Below, piece after piece: positions 24,768-34,243 of a stretch of 64,000 bases of DNA (its first letter is position 1; each line of letters starts with the position of its first letter). Where the stretch lies: assembly GCA_964642725.1 (NCBI GenBank), contig CAZXQG010000012.1, forward strand, positions 12,625 through 76,624. The letters are read 5' to 3'. The notes below the pieces were generated by a model. The model had not been told where the DNA came from, searched no databases, and saw only the letters and a program-made list of their open reading frames with translations. A program made the translations under genes and the position numbers. Source of the stretch: JAGVPT01 sp964642725. Lineage in GTDB: Bacteria > Bacteroidota > Ignavibacteria > UBA10030 > UBA8401.

Positions 24768-27744
24768 ACACCCCCGGTTTCAAAATAATTCCTTTGTTCT
24801 TGTGCCCGTTCATTTTGACCGTGATTGGTTTTTCGCAGCGGATGTGGCGCGTGTAAGTCATTTCTTCTACGGCATGCTGCGCGCCAAGCCAGTCCCAATC
24901 AATAAACCCTTGATTCGCCTGAGCGTTGACCGTGAAATATCCGACCATAAATGACGTGAGGTTCTGGAAAAAGTGCGACCCTTGCGACGGAGCGACATTG
25001 AAATCTTTCATGTTCGCTTCGACGATTGCGCGGGCTCCGGAGATTTGATCCCACGTGACGGGAATTCCAAGCCACGGGTCGAGCGTCCCCCATCGTCCGA
25101 CGCCGATGAGAAGGTACGGCGTGTTCTCCGAAACCAGTTTCATGTTGAGCCGGCTCACCTCCCAGCCGACTTCGCGGGTTTTCGCCCGGTCGAACCGGTT
25201 GATGTCCACAACGACGATATCGTGAATATCTTTGATGACGCCGTTCCCCAAAACCTGCAAACTCTGGCACACCAGTCCTGCCGGGTCGATCTCTTCAACG
25301 TTCAATTCTTCCAACTCCCGGCTGATGACCAGCGGGCGCATCTGGAGCAGGCCGAATTCTTTCGGTTTTCCGTTCGGCACGGAGAGATTAACGGCGAATT
25401 CTATTTCCACAGCCGAGCCCATCCCCCAGCTTCCCATGTCGAGAAGTAGTTCAAGAATTTTGGGGAGGGGAAATAGCTGTCCCTTCAATACCGGCGCGAA
25501 GGTGACCAAACGAGTTCCCTGTCTCGATATGCCGTCGGAAATAGAATTGTTTTCGTGGGAGTACGTCGAGCCGATTGCATTCAATGTACCATCGTATTCG
25601 GCGATATGCAGGTCGAATTTTTTCACCAGCATGTCGCGGGTAACAACAATCGCGTCCTCACGCTCATTAAGGACAAGTCCGAAGAATTCATTCTGATTGT
25701 TTCGGATAACGTCGTCGATCGACATCAATTGTTGGAGCTGAAGGGGATGTTTCGGGCAGAAACGGAGAACATTTCCGCCGTCGGCGATGATTTTTCCGAG
25801 GCCCAACGCGACCGACGCAATGCCGTCCTGCGGCGTTTGCGGCTGGAGAGGATAGAAATTGTACGATTTCCCGACACCGGAAAAATCCGGATAAAATTTA
25901 TTGTTGTGCGGCACACCAACCATCTTCTGGATGATCACCGCCATTTTTTCTTCTTCAAGCCGGTACGATGTCACGCGAATATAATCTTTTGCGGACCGGT
26001 AAAACGTTGAAGCATAGACACGCTTAATCGTTTTCACGAGTTCTTTCAGCCTGCTTCGCCGGTCGGGGTCATTATTCGGAATCATATATGTTTCGTACAC
26101 ACCGGCGAACGGATGGTATTGGGAGTCCTCCAGCAGGCTCGACGAGCGAACAGCGAGCGGCTCATTCACGAGCTCGAGAAATGCCGCCAGGTCATTCAGT
26201 ATCTCGTCCGGAAATTTTTTCGCCTCGAGGAATCGCCGGGTAAGTTCGGTATCGTCGTCGGCGTTAAGAGCGTAACTCCGAAGCCGGTTGTCGTCCAAAA
26301 ATTGATCGAAAACATCCGTTCCGATTACCACTGACGATGGGACAAAAATTTTCACACCGTCAAACCTGTCGCGCACATCGTGACTGTTGATAAGAAGGTT
26401 GACAAACCCCAGGCCGCGAGCTTTCCCGCCCAACGAACCGCTGCCGATACGCGCAAAACTATTCGACGCGTCGAACGTTTCTTTCGTAAAATCTGTAATA
26501 CTCCCCCGCTGGCGAAGCTGGCGGTAGTCGCGCAAAGAGGCGATAAGGTCGGCACGGAGAGCCGTCACGGACGGGTAATCCGACACCTTGCGCGGGCGCA
26601 GGCGGTGGGCGAGCCAGAATTCCGTGCGCGCCTTGAGCCAATTCGAAAAGTGATTCCGTTCGCCGTGGTAGCGAATGCTTTCTTCGGGCACCAGATGGAG
26701 TTGTTCTTCGAGTGTCTTTAAATCGTGTGCCCGGCCCACCTCAACCCCATCCTGTGTGCGGAATACAAAGTCGCCAAAGCTGAAATACTGTACCATGAAC
26801 TGCCGCAAATCTTCCAGCAGCGTCGGAGAATCCTTGAGCAGGAACGAGGCGCCGACTAACCGCGCCTGTTTCTCGTTCTCCCGCATATTCGATTGAAGCA
26901 AAATCGGAATGTCGGGATGTTCAATTTTTACATTCTTTGCAAATTCGATGCCGGCCTGAGGGTTTTGAACCCCTTCACGGAAAAAATCAATATCCGAGAT
27001 CACTCCGAGAATATAGTCCTGGTATTTCCGGTAATACTCCCACGCTTCTTCGTATGTCGTGCAGAGAAGAATTTTCGGCCGCGCACGCATCCTCAGGAAT
27101 TTATCTGAAAGATTAATTCCTTCGGAGATCAGCCGCAGCGATTGTTTCAGCGTCTCGGTGTAGATGAGCGGAAGATAGGACGAATAAAAGCGGACATTGT
27201 CTTCAATAAGAATGATCGATTGGACGCCCGCAGCGCGGGTATCGTTTTCGACGTTTAACCGGTCTTCAACGTACTTGATGATGGCGATGATGATACGAAA
27301 ATCTCCCTGCCAGATAAATACCCTGTCAAACACCGACGTATCGTGGTGCGCGAACAATTCAGTCAATTCACGGTTATCATACGCCAGCACCACGATTGGG
27401 ACATTCAATCCGGCTTCATGCACCATCCGCGCGAACGTCGCAGCATGCATGTCTTCGATATGCAGCGTTGTGATGATCATATCGAAGCGATTCTCTTCTT
27501 TCGCCAGCACGAGTGCATCTTTCCCGCTCGACACCCGGGTGAGTTCCGGCGAATGGCTTAAGTTCAATCCTTGATATTCGTTTCGGATTAACTCGTACAG
27601 CCTTCCGTCTTCTTCAAACAGGTATGAATCGTAAAGGCTGGAGACAAGAAGAATGTCGCGAACGCGGAAGCGGGCCAGGTTTTGAAAACCCTGGACGCGG
27701 GCACCGTAACCGTGTTCAACCCAGAGGGGATCGATGGTTTGCAT
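24766..27744 (-). CDS. Receiver and PEP/pyruvate-binding (PPDK N-domain-like) fusion protein
   Basis: A 992-residue cytoplasmic protein. Residues ~20-150 look like a receiver fold without the phospho-acceptor Asp (FDMIITTLHIED). Residues ~175-340 are a better receiver domain (IILIEDN, then VISDIDFF, LLQSN and LLKD, the expected acidic pair, Asp, Ser and Lys) with a long insertion. From about 430 comes the ATP-grasp domain of pyruvate phosphate dikinase/PEP synthase: GSGSLGGKARGLGF, PLAVRSSSLLEDSQYHPFAG, and EFGLLQMRPLV. The phosphohistidine swivel domain and the PEP/pyruvate TIM barrel are absent; about 190 unrecognised residues follow instead. So it is probably a phosphotransferase regulated by phosphorylation rather than a PEP synthase. 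The first ATG at 27744 is chosen over a longer alternative. Confidence 0.75.
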   Translation of the reverse strand: MQTIDPLWVEHGYGARVQGFQNLARFRVRDILLVSSLYDSYLFEEDGRLYELIRNEYQGLNLSHSPELTRVSSGKDALVLAKEENRFDMIITTLHIEDMHAATFARMVHEAGLNVPIVVLAYDNRELTELFAHHDTSVFDRVFIWQGDFRIIIAIIKYVEDRLNVENDTRAAGVQSIILIEDNVRFYSSYLPLIYTETLKQSLRLISEGINLSDKFLRMRARPKILLCTTYEEAWEYYRKYQDYILGVISDIDFFREGVQNPQAGIEFAKNVKIEHPDIPILLQSNMRENEKQARLVGASFLLKDSPTLLEDLRQFMVQYFSFGDFVFRTQDGVEVGRAHDLKTLEEQLHLVPEESIRYHGERNHFSNWLKARTEFWLAHRLRPRKVSDYPSVTALRADLIASLRDYRQLRQRGSITDFTKETFDASNSFARIGSGSLGGKARGLGFVNLLINSHDVRDRFDGVKIFVPSSVVIGTDVFDQFLDDNRLRSYALNADDDTELTRRFLEAKKFPDEILNDLAAFLELVNEPLAVRSSSLLEDSQYHPFAGVYETYMIPNNDPDRRSRLKELVKTIKRVYASTFYRSAKDYIRVTSYRLEEEKMAVIIQKMVGVPHNNKFYPDFSGVGKSYNFYPLQPQTPQDGIASVALGLGKIIADGGNVLRFCPKHPLQLQQLMSIDDVIRNNQNEFFGLVLNEREDAIVVTRDMLVKKFDLHIAEYDGTLNAIGSTYSHENNSISDGISRQGTRLVTFAPVLKGQLFPLPKILELLLDMGSWGMGSAVEIEFAVNLSVPNGKPKEFGLLQMRPLVISRELEELNVEEIDPAGLVCQSLQVLGNGVIKDIHDIVVVDINRFDRAKTREVGWEVSRLNMKLVSENTPYLLIGVGRWGTLDPWLGIPVTWDQISGARAIVEANMKDFNVAPSQGSHFFQNLTSFMVGYFTVNAQANQGFIDWDWLGAQHAVEEMTYTRHIRCEKPITVKMNGHKNKGIILKPGV

Positions 27745-27779
27745 TGAGGAATGGTAATAAAGAAAAAGCAAAAATAAAA

Positions 27780-27815
27780 GCAGGCGAGAAGGAATTTACT
27801 CGCCTGCGTTTTTTT
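27780..27815 (-). terminator. Rho-independent terminator of gdhA (usable on both strands)
   Basis: A perfect 9-bp stem, GCAGGCGAG (27780-27788) with CTCGCCTGC (27799-27807), separated by a 10-base loop. On the minus strand it is followed by TTTTATTTTTGC, a good U tract, and lies 13 bases after the gdhA stop. The plus strand also has a T tract (27808-27815). Confidence 0.85.
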
Positions 27816-27827
27816 CTTCGGAGATTG

Positions 27828-29189
27828 TTATACTAATCCCTGGTCGATCATCGAATCGGCGACTTTAAGGAATCCGCCGATGTTTGCGCCGTTAACATAA
27901 TTTCCCGGCGTCCCGAACCGGTTGGCCATCTCAACGCACGTCTTATGAATACTCTTCATAATAAGATGGAGGCGATTGTCAACTTCTTCACGGGTCCACG
28001 GCACGCGCATACTGTTTTGTGCCATCTCTAAACCGGAAACGGCGACTCCGCCGGCATTCGCTGCCTTTGCAGGACCGAATAAAATTCCGGCATCGAGGAA
28101 CAACTTTACACCGTCGAGCGTTGTCGGCATGTTTGCACCTTCGGCAACGACATAGACCTTATTCTTGAGAAGGTTCTGCGCATCGTCGGCATTGATCTCA
28201 TTTTGCGTCGCACTTGGAAAAGCGCAATCGGCTTTGTGGTTCCACAGCGGATTATGGTTTGCCTTTGGGTCGATTGGAATGAACACTGCGCTTTTATACT
28301 TATCCGCGAATTCTTTGATCCTTCCGCGGCGCACGTTTTTCAGTTCCATCACGAAGGATAGTTTCTCTTTCGAAATCCCTTCTTCGTCATAAATATAGCC
28401 GTTGGAATCGGACAAGGTCAATGCTCTGCCGCCGAGTTGATTTATCTTCTCGACGGTATATTGAGCGACGTTTCCGCTGCCGGAGACAAGACATTTCTTC
28501 CCTTCGAGGGTTTGTCCTTTTGTCGACAACATTTCCGACGCGAAGTAGACAGCGCCGTAGCCCGTAGCTTCGGGGCGTATAAGAGAGCCTCCCCAGTTCA
28601 GGCCTTTCCCCGTCAACACGCCGGTAAATTCGTTCCGTAATCTTTTGTACTGGCCGAAGAGAAAACCAATTTCCCGTCCGCCGACGCCGATATCGCCTGC
28701 CGGCACGTCCGTGTCGGGCCCGATGTGGCGGGACAACTCGGTCATGAAGCTCTGGCAAAAATGCATCACTTCGTTGTCGCTCTTCCCTTTCGGGTCGAAA
28801 TCCGATCCGCCCTTACCTCCGCCCATCGGCAGGGTCGTCAAACTGTTTTTGAATACTTGCTCAAATGCAAGGAACTTCAAAATGCCGAGCGTCACGGACG
28901 GATGGAAACGGAGCCCGCCTTTGTACGGGCCGATCGCGCTGTTCATCTCAATGCGGTATCCACGGTTCACGTGAATTGTTCCACGGTCGTCCGTCCATGG
29001 GACACGGAACATAATGACTCGTTCGGGTTCAATAATTCTCTCGAGAATCTTTGCATTGCGATATTCTGGATGCTTGTCCAATACGATGCTGAGAGAGTCA
29101 AGAACTTCTTGGACTGCCTGATGGAATTCCGGCTCGCTGGGATTTTTTGCTTTTACATCAGCCATTAAGGCCTTTACATACTCTGACAT
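27828..29189 (-). CDS. gdhA: Glutamate dehydrogenase, hexameric (probably NADP-specific)
   Basis: A 453-residue enzyme of the expected length. It interconverts 2-oxoglutarate plus ammonium and glutamate, using NAD(P)H, in the cytosol. Conserved features include GYRIEMNSAIGPYKGGLRFH (substrate-binding Lys), LTTLPMGGGKGGSDFDPKGK (catalytic Lys region), PAGDIGVGGREIGFLFGQYK and the nucleotide site CLVSGSGNVAQYTVEKI. This family (family I, ~450 residues, N-terminal FHQAVQEVL) is usually NADP-linked and biosynthetic. A strong ribosome binding site (GGAGG) lies 6 bases before the ATG. A palindrome at 29204-29217 in the leader could be an operator. The gene ends at a clear terminator, so it is monocistronic. 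Confidence 0.96.
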   Translation of the reverse strand: MSEYVKALMADVKAKNPSEPEFHQAVQEVLDSLSIVLDKHPEYRNAKILERIIEPERVIMFRVPWTDDRGTIHVNRGYRIEMNSAIGPYKGGLRFHPSVTLGILKFLAFEQVFKNSLTTLPMGGGKGGSDFDPKGKSDNEVMHFCQSFMTELSRHIGPDTDVPAGDIGVGGREIGFLFGQYKRLRNEFTGVLTGKGLNWGGSLIRPEATGYGAVYFASEMLSTKGQTLEGKKCLVSGSGNVAQYTVEKINQLGGRALTLSDSNGYIYDEEGISKEKLSFVMELKNVRRGRIKEFADKYKSAVFIPIDPKANHNPLWNHKADCAFPSATQNEINADDAQNLLKNKVYVVAEGANMPTTLDGVKLFLDAGILFGPAKAANAGGVAVSGLEMAQNSMRVPWTREEVDNRLHLIMKSIHKTCVEMANRFGTPGNYVNGANIGGFLKVADSMIDQGLV

Positions 29190-29203
29190 ACAAACCTCCG
29201 GGG

Positions 29204-29217
29204 GAATAAATTTATTC
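29204..29217. promoter_or_regulatory. 14-bp palindrome in the gdhA leader
   Basis: GAATAAATTTATTC is a perfect palindrome 15 bases upstream of the gdhA ATG, just before the ribosome binding site. A bound regulator here would block expression. No regulator is known; AT-rich palindromes also arise by chance. Confidence 0.35.
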
Positions 29218-29300
29218 GAAAAAATTTTGAAGAATGGTGCTGCTGATTCAAACTTTTGATGTGGGGTGTAGCGGTAAACGTCGTGATGTGAACAGTATCT

Positions 29301-29344
29301 TTATAGCGGCAAAAGGTGCAAAAACTATGCCGCTGTATAAAGTT
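29301..29344. repeat. Inverted repeat in the gdhA-pepT intergenic region
   Basis: CTTTATAGCGGCA (29301-29313) pairs with TGCCGCTGTATAAAG (29330-29344) with two bulged bases, around a 16-base loop. There is no U tract, so a terminator is unlikely. It lies in a 510-base gap (29190-29699) between two divergent genes. A TATTTTTG box with TTTG 17 bases away, on the minus strand near 29425-29450, may be a gdhA promoter; the remaining sequence is AT-rich and otherwise uninformative. Confidence 0.45.
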
Positions 29345-29699
29345 ACGGTTTTGATGTTTAAACCCCGGTTTGTAAAGTGCCGAGGCTGGCTTTTCTTAAA
29401 ATTGCAATCAAAGAAAACAAAAATATTAACTTTGGATTATGTCAAAATCCTCGTTTACTTTTTTTAATCTTTCTTTCGCATTCAAAAAGAATTGAGAACT
29501 TCCTTTATCGCGGGAACTTTTATTGGGAGAAAATATTTCACCTGCTTTTTTCATGCAAACTTGCTATCTTCTCGCATTGAACAACCTTCGCATATAACGA
29601 ACCATCGGAAGGCTTGAAACAAAGAAAAGCTCAATCTCGATAGGTGTCATGAACCTTCCGACAGTTGAGTTCAACAAAAACATTTTCCCCGAGGATCGC

Positions 29700-30950
29700 A
29701 TGATGAATGAAAGTGTTCTGGATCGTCTTCTCCGCTATGTGAAAATCGACACGCAGTCGAAAGAAGACGCCGATTCATACCCAAGCACAGCAAAGCAACT
29801 CGACCTTTTAAACCTGCTCGTAAAAGAATTGAAAGATCTGGGAATAGAAGACGCCGCTATTGACAAGTATGGGTACGTGATGGCAACGGTTCCGTCAAAC
29901 CTCCCGCCGTCTCATAAAGCATACGGCAAAGTCCCTGTTGTCGGACTGATCTCACATGTCGACACGTCCCCATCGGAAAGCGGCGCGAACGTGAAGCCGC
30001 AGGTCATCGACTATAAGGGCGGCGACATTGTGCTGCCGGGTGACAAGTCGGTTGTCATCAAGGATTCGGAGAATCCGGAATTGCGTCATAACGTCGGGAA
30101 AAAAGTCGTCACCAGCGACGGCACAACGCTTCTCGGTGCGGACGATAAAGCAGGTCTCGCAATCATCATGACGGCGGCACAGACGCTCCTGAACGACCCG
30201 GCCTTTCTTCATGGCGACATCCGCATCGGTTTTACTCCCGATGAAGAGATCGGCGCGGGGACAAAATATTTCGACATAAGAAAATTCGGCGCTAAATTTG
30301 CCTACACGGTCGACGGCGATACTCCTGGTGAGTTGAACAAAGAGACATTCAGCGCGGACCAGGCAGTCATTACCGTGCATGGGAGAAACATTCACCCCGG
30401 ATCGGCAAAAGGAATCATGGTAAACTCCATCCGCACGATGGCAGATATCATCGCGCGTATGCCGAAAGACACCGCGCCGGAAACGACTGAAGGCTACGAG
30501 CCGTACATTCATCCGCACACCGTGGAAGGGGAAGAATCAAAATCGACGCTGAAAATTCTCCTCCGCGATTTCAATACCCCGGGATTGAAGGTGCTCAAAC
30601 AGAAACTGGAAAAGATCATCGCGGAAGTGGGGCCGCTCCATCCGAAAGCAAAAATTGAATTGAAGATCATCGAGCAGTACCGAAATATGAAAGACGGTCT
30701 CGGCAACGATCCGCGGCTTCTCGATTGCCTTGAAGAAGCCACGAAACGATCCGGACTCCAACCGAAATGGCAGCCGATTCGCGGCGGCACCGACGGTTCG
30801 CGGTTAACAGAAAATGGTTTGCCGACGCCGAATATTTTTACCGGCGGACAGAATTATCATTGCAAGAATGAATGGGCATCTGTCTACGGAATGGAAAAAG
30901 CTGTCGAAACGGTCGTCAACCTTGTGCAACTCTGGGCTGAACGAAGCTAA
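29700..30950 (+). CDS. pepT: Peptidase T (tripeptidase, M20B)
   Basis: A 416-residue zinc aminotripeptidase of normal length. It starts LDRLLRYVKIDTQS as PepT does. Metal ligands and catalytic residues are visible: LISHVDTSPS (His and base Asp), TLLGADDKAG (bridging Asp), FTPDEEIGAG (catalytic Glu pair), YTVDGDTPGE (Asp) and the C-terminal NYHCKNEWA His. The frame is open to an ATG at 29649, but the ATG at 29700 fits the family and has GAGG at suitable distance. It releases N-terminal amino acids from tripeptides in the cytosol. The OPT oligopeptide transporter encoded 73 bases downstream would supply its substrates. Confidence 0.95.
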   Translation: MMNESVLDRLLRYVKIDTQSKEDADSYPSTAKQLDLLNLLVKELKDLGIEDAAIDKYGYVMATVPSNLPPSHKAYGKVPVVGLISHVDTSPSESGANVKPQVIDYKGGDIVLPGDKSVVIKDSENPELRHNVGKKVVTSDGTTLLGADDKAGLAIIMTAAQTLLNDPAFLHGDIRIGFTPDEEIGAGTKYFDIRKFGAKFAYTVDGDTPGELNKETFSADQAVITVHGRNIHPGSAKGIMVNSIRTMADIIARMPKDTAPETTEGYEPYIHPHTVEGEESKSTLKILLRDFNTPGLKVLKQKLEKIIAEVGPLHPKAKIELKIIEQYRNMKDGLGNDPRLLDCLEEATKRSGLQPKWQPIRGGTDGSRLTENGLPTPNIFTGGQNYHCKNEWASVYGMEKAVETVVNLVQLWAERS

Positions 30951-30958
30951 CTTTTTCT

Positions 30959-30995
30959 AACCGCCAGGGCGCAAAGAGTTTTTCCCCTGGCGGTT
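30959..30995 (+). terminator. Strong hairpin between pepT and the OPT gene
   Basis: A perfect 11-bp stem, AACCGCCAGGG with CCCTGGCGGTT, around a 15-base loop, starting 8 bases after the pepT stop. No U tract follows, so it may be a partial terminator, or an RNA stabiliser that separates expression of the two genes. Confidence 0.5.
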
Positions 30996-31023
30996 GATAA
31001 ACTCATCTTGAAGGAACGCTCGC

Positions 31024-33027
31024 ATGGAAACACCCGCCACTCCCTCCAACACTCTTCCGAACAATGCATACAAAGAATTAAAAGAGGGCGAAGAGTACCG
31101 CCCGATCATGGATCCAAACAAATCGTATGAGGAAGTAACTCCATGGTCGGTCGGCTGGGGCTTGGTAATGGCAGTCCTCTTTTCTGCGGCTGCGGCATAC
31201 TCAGGGTTGAAAATCGGCCAGGTCTTTGAAGCTGCGATTCCTATCGCAATTCTCGCAGTTGGACTTTCGGCGGCTTTCAAACGAAAAGGCTCGCTCGGAC
31301 AGAACGTTATCATCCAGTCGATCGGCGCAAGCTCGGGCGTCATTGTCGCGGGCGCAATTTTTACGATCCCCGCCTTGTACATTCTCGACCTTCCGGCAAA
31401 TTTCTTCCAAGTGTTCTTTGCCTCGGCCGCAGGCGGCTTCCTCGGAATTCTGTTCCTGATCCCCTTTAGAAAATATTTTGTGAAGGACATGCACGGAATA
31501 CTTCCTTTTCCCGAAGCGACGGCAACGACAGAAATCCTTGTCGCGGGTGAAAAGGGGGGATCGCAGGCAACGGTGCTGGTGGTGAGCGGATTGATCGGCG
31601 GCATTTTCGATTTCACGTTCAGCGCATTCGGATGGTGGTCCGAAGTAGTCTCATCGAGGATGATTCACTACGGTGAAGTGCTGGCTAATAAGGTGAAGAT
31701 GGTGGCGAAGATCGATGTGTCGGCGATGGTCTTTGGGCTCGGTTACATCGTCGGCCTGAAGTACTCGGCGATTATTGCTGCCGGCTCGTTCCTTTCATGG
31801 TTTGTCCTTGTACCCCTGGTGTACGAGGTCGGGCATGCGCTGACCATTCCGTTGGGCGCAACGGCCACCAAACTCATTGCGGACATGTCGGCGGAAGAAA
31901 TCTTCCGCAATTATGTCAGGCAGATCGGCATCGGCGGTATTGCGATGGCGGGAATTATCGGCATTATCCGCTCGTCGAAAATTATCGGCGGAGCGTTCTC
32001 CCTGGCGTACAAAGAAATCTTTCATGCAAAAACTGCCGGAACGGAAACTACCGTTCGTTGGCAGACAGATATCAAAATGCTTTTTGTGGCCCTCCTCATT
32101 TTGTTGACAGCGCTGCTTATCTTTGTTTTCTTTTACGGCGGCGTGGTCTTTAATTTCACGCATGCAGTAGCAGGCTTGTTGATCGTGATGATTGTATCAT
32201 TCCTCTTTACGACCGTCGCCGCAAATGCAACAGCGATCGTCGGCACGAATCCGGTGTCCGGAATGACGTTGATGACGCTGATCCTGTCGTCTTTTGTTCT
32301 TGTGCAGATCGGATTGACGGGCACATCGGGGATGGTTAGTGCGCTGATCATCGGCGGAGTTGTCTGCACCGCACTTTCTGTTGCCGGCGGATTCATTACA
32401 GACCTCAAAATAGGCTATTGGCTCGGCTCGACGCCGAAAAAACAGGAAACATGGAAATTCCTCGGCGTGCTCGTTTCAGCGGCAACGGTCGGCGGAGTTA
32501 TCATCGTTCTCAACAAATCGTTCGGCTTCAAAGGCGAGCACGCGATGGTGGCGCCGCAGGCGAATGCAATGGCGGCCGTTATCCAGCCGCTCATGTCCAA
32601 CGTCTCCGCCCCATGGGTCCTCTATGCCGTTGGCGCCGTGATCGCGCTGATCCTTACAATGGTGCAAATATCGCCGCTTGCATTCGCGCTTGGAATGTAC
32701 ATTCCGCAGGAGTTGAATACGCCGCTGGTATTCGGCGGCCTTATCGCATGGTGGGTGACGACACGGACCAAGAATGAGAAATTAAACAACGCTCGCTTTT
32801 CGCGCGGGACATTGATCGCTTCGGGATTTATTGCAGGCGGATCGTTGTTTGGAGTATTGAATGCATTCCTGAAATTCTTCGACCAGGAAGTCTGGAATTT
32901 CGGTTATGCAAATTGGTATATGAGCGCGTGGGCAGACTCGCATTCCGGAGAAATTACAGGATTGATCATGTTCGCCCTTTTGTTTTCATATGCACTCTGG
33001 GATACTATGAGAGCGAAGGAAGAATAA
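31024..33027 (+). CDS. OPT family oligopeptide transporter
   Basis: A 667-residue membrane protein with about 14-16 hydrophobic segments. The N-terminus, ELKEGEEYRPIMDPNKSYEE followed by a Trp-rich first helix, is that of the prokaryotic OPT proteins, and the family motif region LPFPEATATTEILVAGEKGG is intact. NPVSGMTLMTLI and YIPQELNTPLVFGG are further conserved blocks. It imports short peptides by proton symport in known members; some OPT proteins carry metal chelates instead. It follows pepT on the same strand after a hairpin, a functional pairing of peptide uptake with tripeptide hydrolysis. An AAGGA ribosome binding site precedes the ATG. Confidence 0.92.
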   Translation: METPATPSNTLPNNAYKELKEGEEYRPIMDPNKSYEEVTPWSVGWGLVMAVLFSAAAAYSGLKIGQVFEAAIPIAILAVGLSAAFKRKGSLGQNVIIQSIGASSGVIVAGAIFTIPALYILDLPANFFQVFFASAAGGFLGILFLIPFRKYFVKDMHGILPFPEATATTEILVAGEKGGSQATVLVVSGLIGGIFDFTFSAFGWWSEVVSSRMIHYGEVLANKVKMVAKIDVSAMVFGLGYIVGLKYSAIIAAGSFLSWFVLVPLVYEVGHALTIPLGATATKLIADMSAEEIFRNYVRQIGIGGIAMAGIIGIIRSSKIIGGAFSLAYKEIFHAKTAGTETTVRWQTDIKMLFVALLILLTALLIFVFFYGGVVFNFTHAVAGLLIVMIVSFLFTTVAANATAIVGTNPVSGMTLMTLILSSFVLVQIGLTGTSGMVSALIIGGVVCTALSVAGGFITDLKIGYWLGSTPKKQETWKFLGVLVSAATVGGVIIVLNKSFGFKGEHAMVAPQANAMAAVIQPLMSNVSAPWVLYAVGAVIALILTMVQISPLAFALGMYIPQELNTPLVFGGLIAWWVTTRTKNEKLNNARFSRGTLIASGFIAGGSLFGVLNAFLKFFDQEVWNFGYANWYMSAWADSHSGEITGLIMFALLFSYALWDTMRAKEE

Positions 33028-33086
33028 TAGTCAACGAGTCGGACAATCGGGTGGGCCTTTTGTCCATGAATATGCCCTTCGACGCT

Positions 33087-33202
33087 CCCGTTCCGCTTTA
33101 GCGGAACGGGATTGCTCAGGGTGAACAGGCTATGTTCATCCTGTCCCGAAGGGATCCCTTTGGGAAGTAAGTGATCCCGCTCGAAGAGCGGGTGAACGCA
33201 TC
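33087..33202. repeat. Palindromic repeat, copy B
   Basis: Starts with a perfect 10-bp stem (CCCGTTCCGC/GCGGAACGGG, 33087-33110), then an imperfect CAGGGTGAAC/GTTCATCCTG pair, then 57 bases (33146-33202) whose reverse complement matches 34373-34429 at 54 of 57 positions. It fills the 301-base gap (33028-33328) after the OPT gene; nothing else was seen there. The terminal inverted repeats of copies A and C are not evident here. Confidence 0.65.
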
Positions 33203-33328
33203 TGGCCAAGCCATCCCTTCAGGAGAAGGACAACCTTGCCGCTTTACACATAGAGGCGCTCGTAATTAATCTTGTCTGAAAGATTTTAGCGTCAGTCCAC
33301 GTACTGAGTTTACAATTTTGTAACGATA

Positions 33329-34243
33329 ATGGCGGAAAAGCATTCCCATACCCCGACGACCGGCAGGCATCTTGTCATCGCCATTATTCTTAATGCGCTC
33401 ATCTTTATTGTCGAGTTTGTCGGGGGCATTCTCACCAACAGCCTTGCCTTAATTTCCGACTCGCTCCACAATCTCAGCGATTTTTTCGCATTGATCTTGA
33501 GCTACGTCGCTTTACGCATGGTTCAATGGAAATCGAATTCGGAAAAATCGTACGGATATGTGCGTGTTGAAATTTTTGTAGCGTTTATCAATGCAACGGC
33601 GCTGGTGCTGATCGGTATGTACATTATCTATGAAGGAATCCAGCGGTTTGCCCATCCGGAGCCTGTCGCCGGTGAATGGATGCTCATCATTGCCATCGTT
33701 GGTTTCGTTGTGAATACAGCCGCTACACTGTTGCTGAAAACGCATGCGCACCATGATCTCAACATGAAAAGCGCCTACCTGCATCTCCTTACCGATGCTG
33801 TGGAATCGCTTGCTGTGGTTGTGGTTGCGGGAATCATCGCATGGAAAGATTGGCGCATCCTCGACCCGATCGTATCGATCGGCATCGGACTCTTCATCAT
33901 CAAGAGCGCATGGAGTATTGTTGCCGAGACTGTGCACATCCTGACCGAAGGGACGCCGCGAGGAATCGACTTAGATGAAGTGGCAGCATATCTTCAATCG
34001 TTTCCGGGCGTCGAGAACGTTCACCATCTGCACATCTGGGGATTGTCTTCTAGGATGCGCGCGCTGAGCGTGCACATTGTCGTGCAGGATCAATTGATAA
34101 GCAGCGGCAATAAAATCAGCTCACAGTTAGAGCACGAATTGGAACACCGGTTCGGCATCAATCATCCTACATTTCAACTTGAGTCTTCCGGTTGCGGGGA
34201 TCAGGGGATCGTGGTGGATTTCCATCCGACCCACGAAAAGTGA
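33329..34243 (+). CDS. Cation diffusion facilitator (zinc/cadmium/cobalt efflux)
   Basis: A 304-residue CDF transporter with six membrane segments and a cytoplasmic C-terminal domain. The metal site is intact: SDSLHNLSDFFALI in TM2 and HLLTDAVESLAVVV in TM5 give the two H-x-x-x-D pairs that select zinc-type metals. HSHTPTTGRH at the N-terminus and NVHHLHIWGLS in the C-terminal domain are typical CzcD/ZitB features. It exports divalent metal by proton antiport. It stands alone on the plus strand between two palindromic repeats; a metal-related minus-strand locus begins about 240 bases downstream. Confidence 0.93.
   Translation: MAEKHSHTPTTGRHLVIAIILNALIFIVEFVGGILTNSLALISDSLHNLSDFFALILSYVALRMVQWKSNSEKSYGYVRVEIFVAFINATALVLIGMYIIYEGIQRFAHPEPVAGEWMLIIAIVGFVVNTAATLLLKTHAHHDLNMKSAYLHLLTDAVESLAVVVVAGIIAWKDWRILDPIVSIGIGLFIIKSAWSIVAETVHILTEGTPRGIDLDEVAAYLQSFPGVENVHHLHIWGLSSRMRALSVHIVVQDQLISSGNKISSQLEHELEHRFGINHPTFQLESSGCGDQGIVVDFHPTHEK

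Noticed and set aside
24766..27744. Call as PEP synthase (ppsA)
   Set aside because: The swivel and PEP-binding domains needed for that activity are absent.
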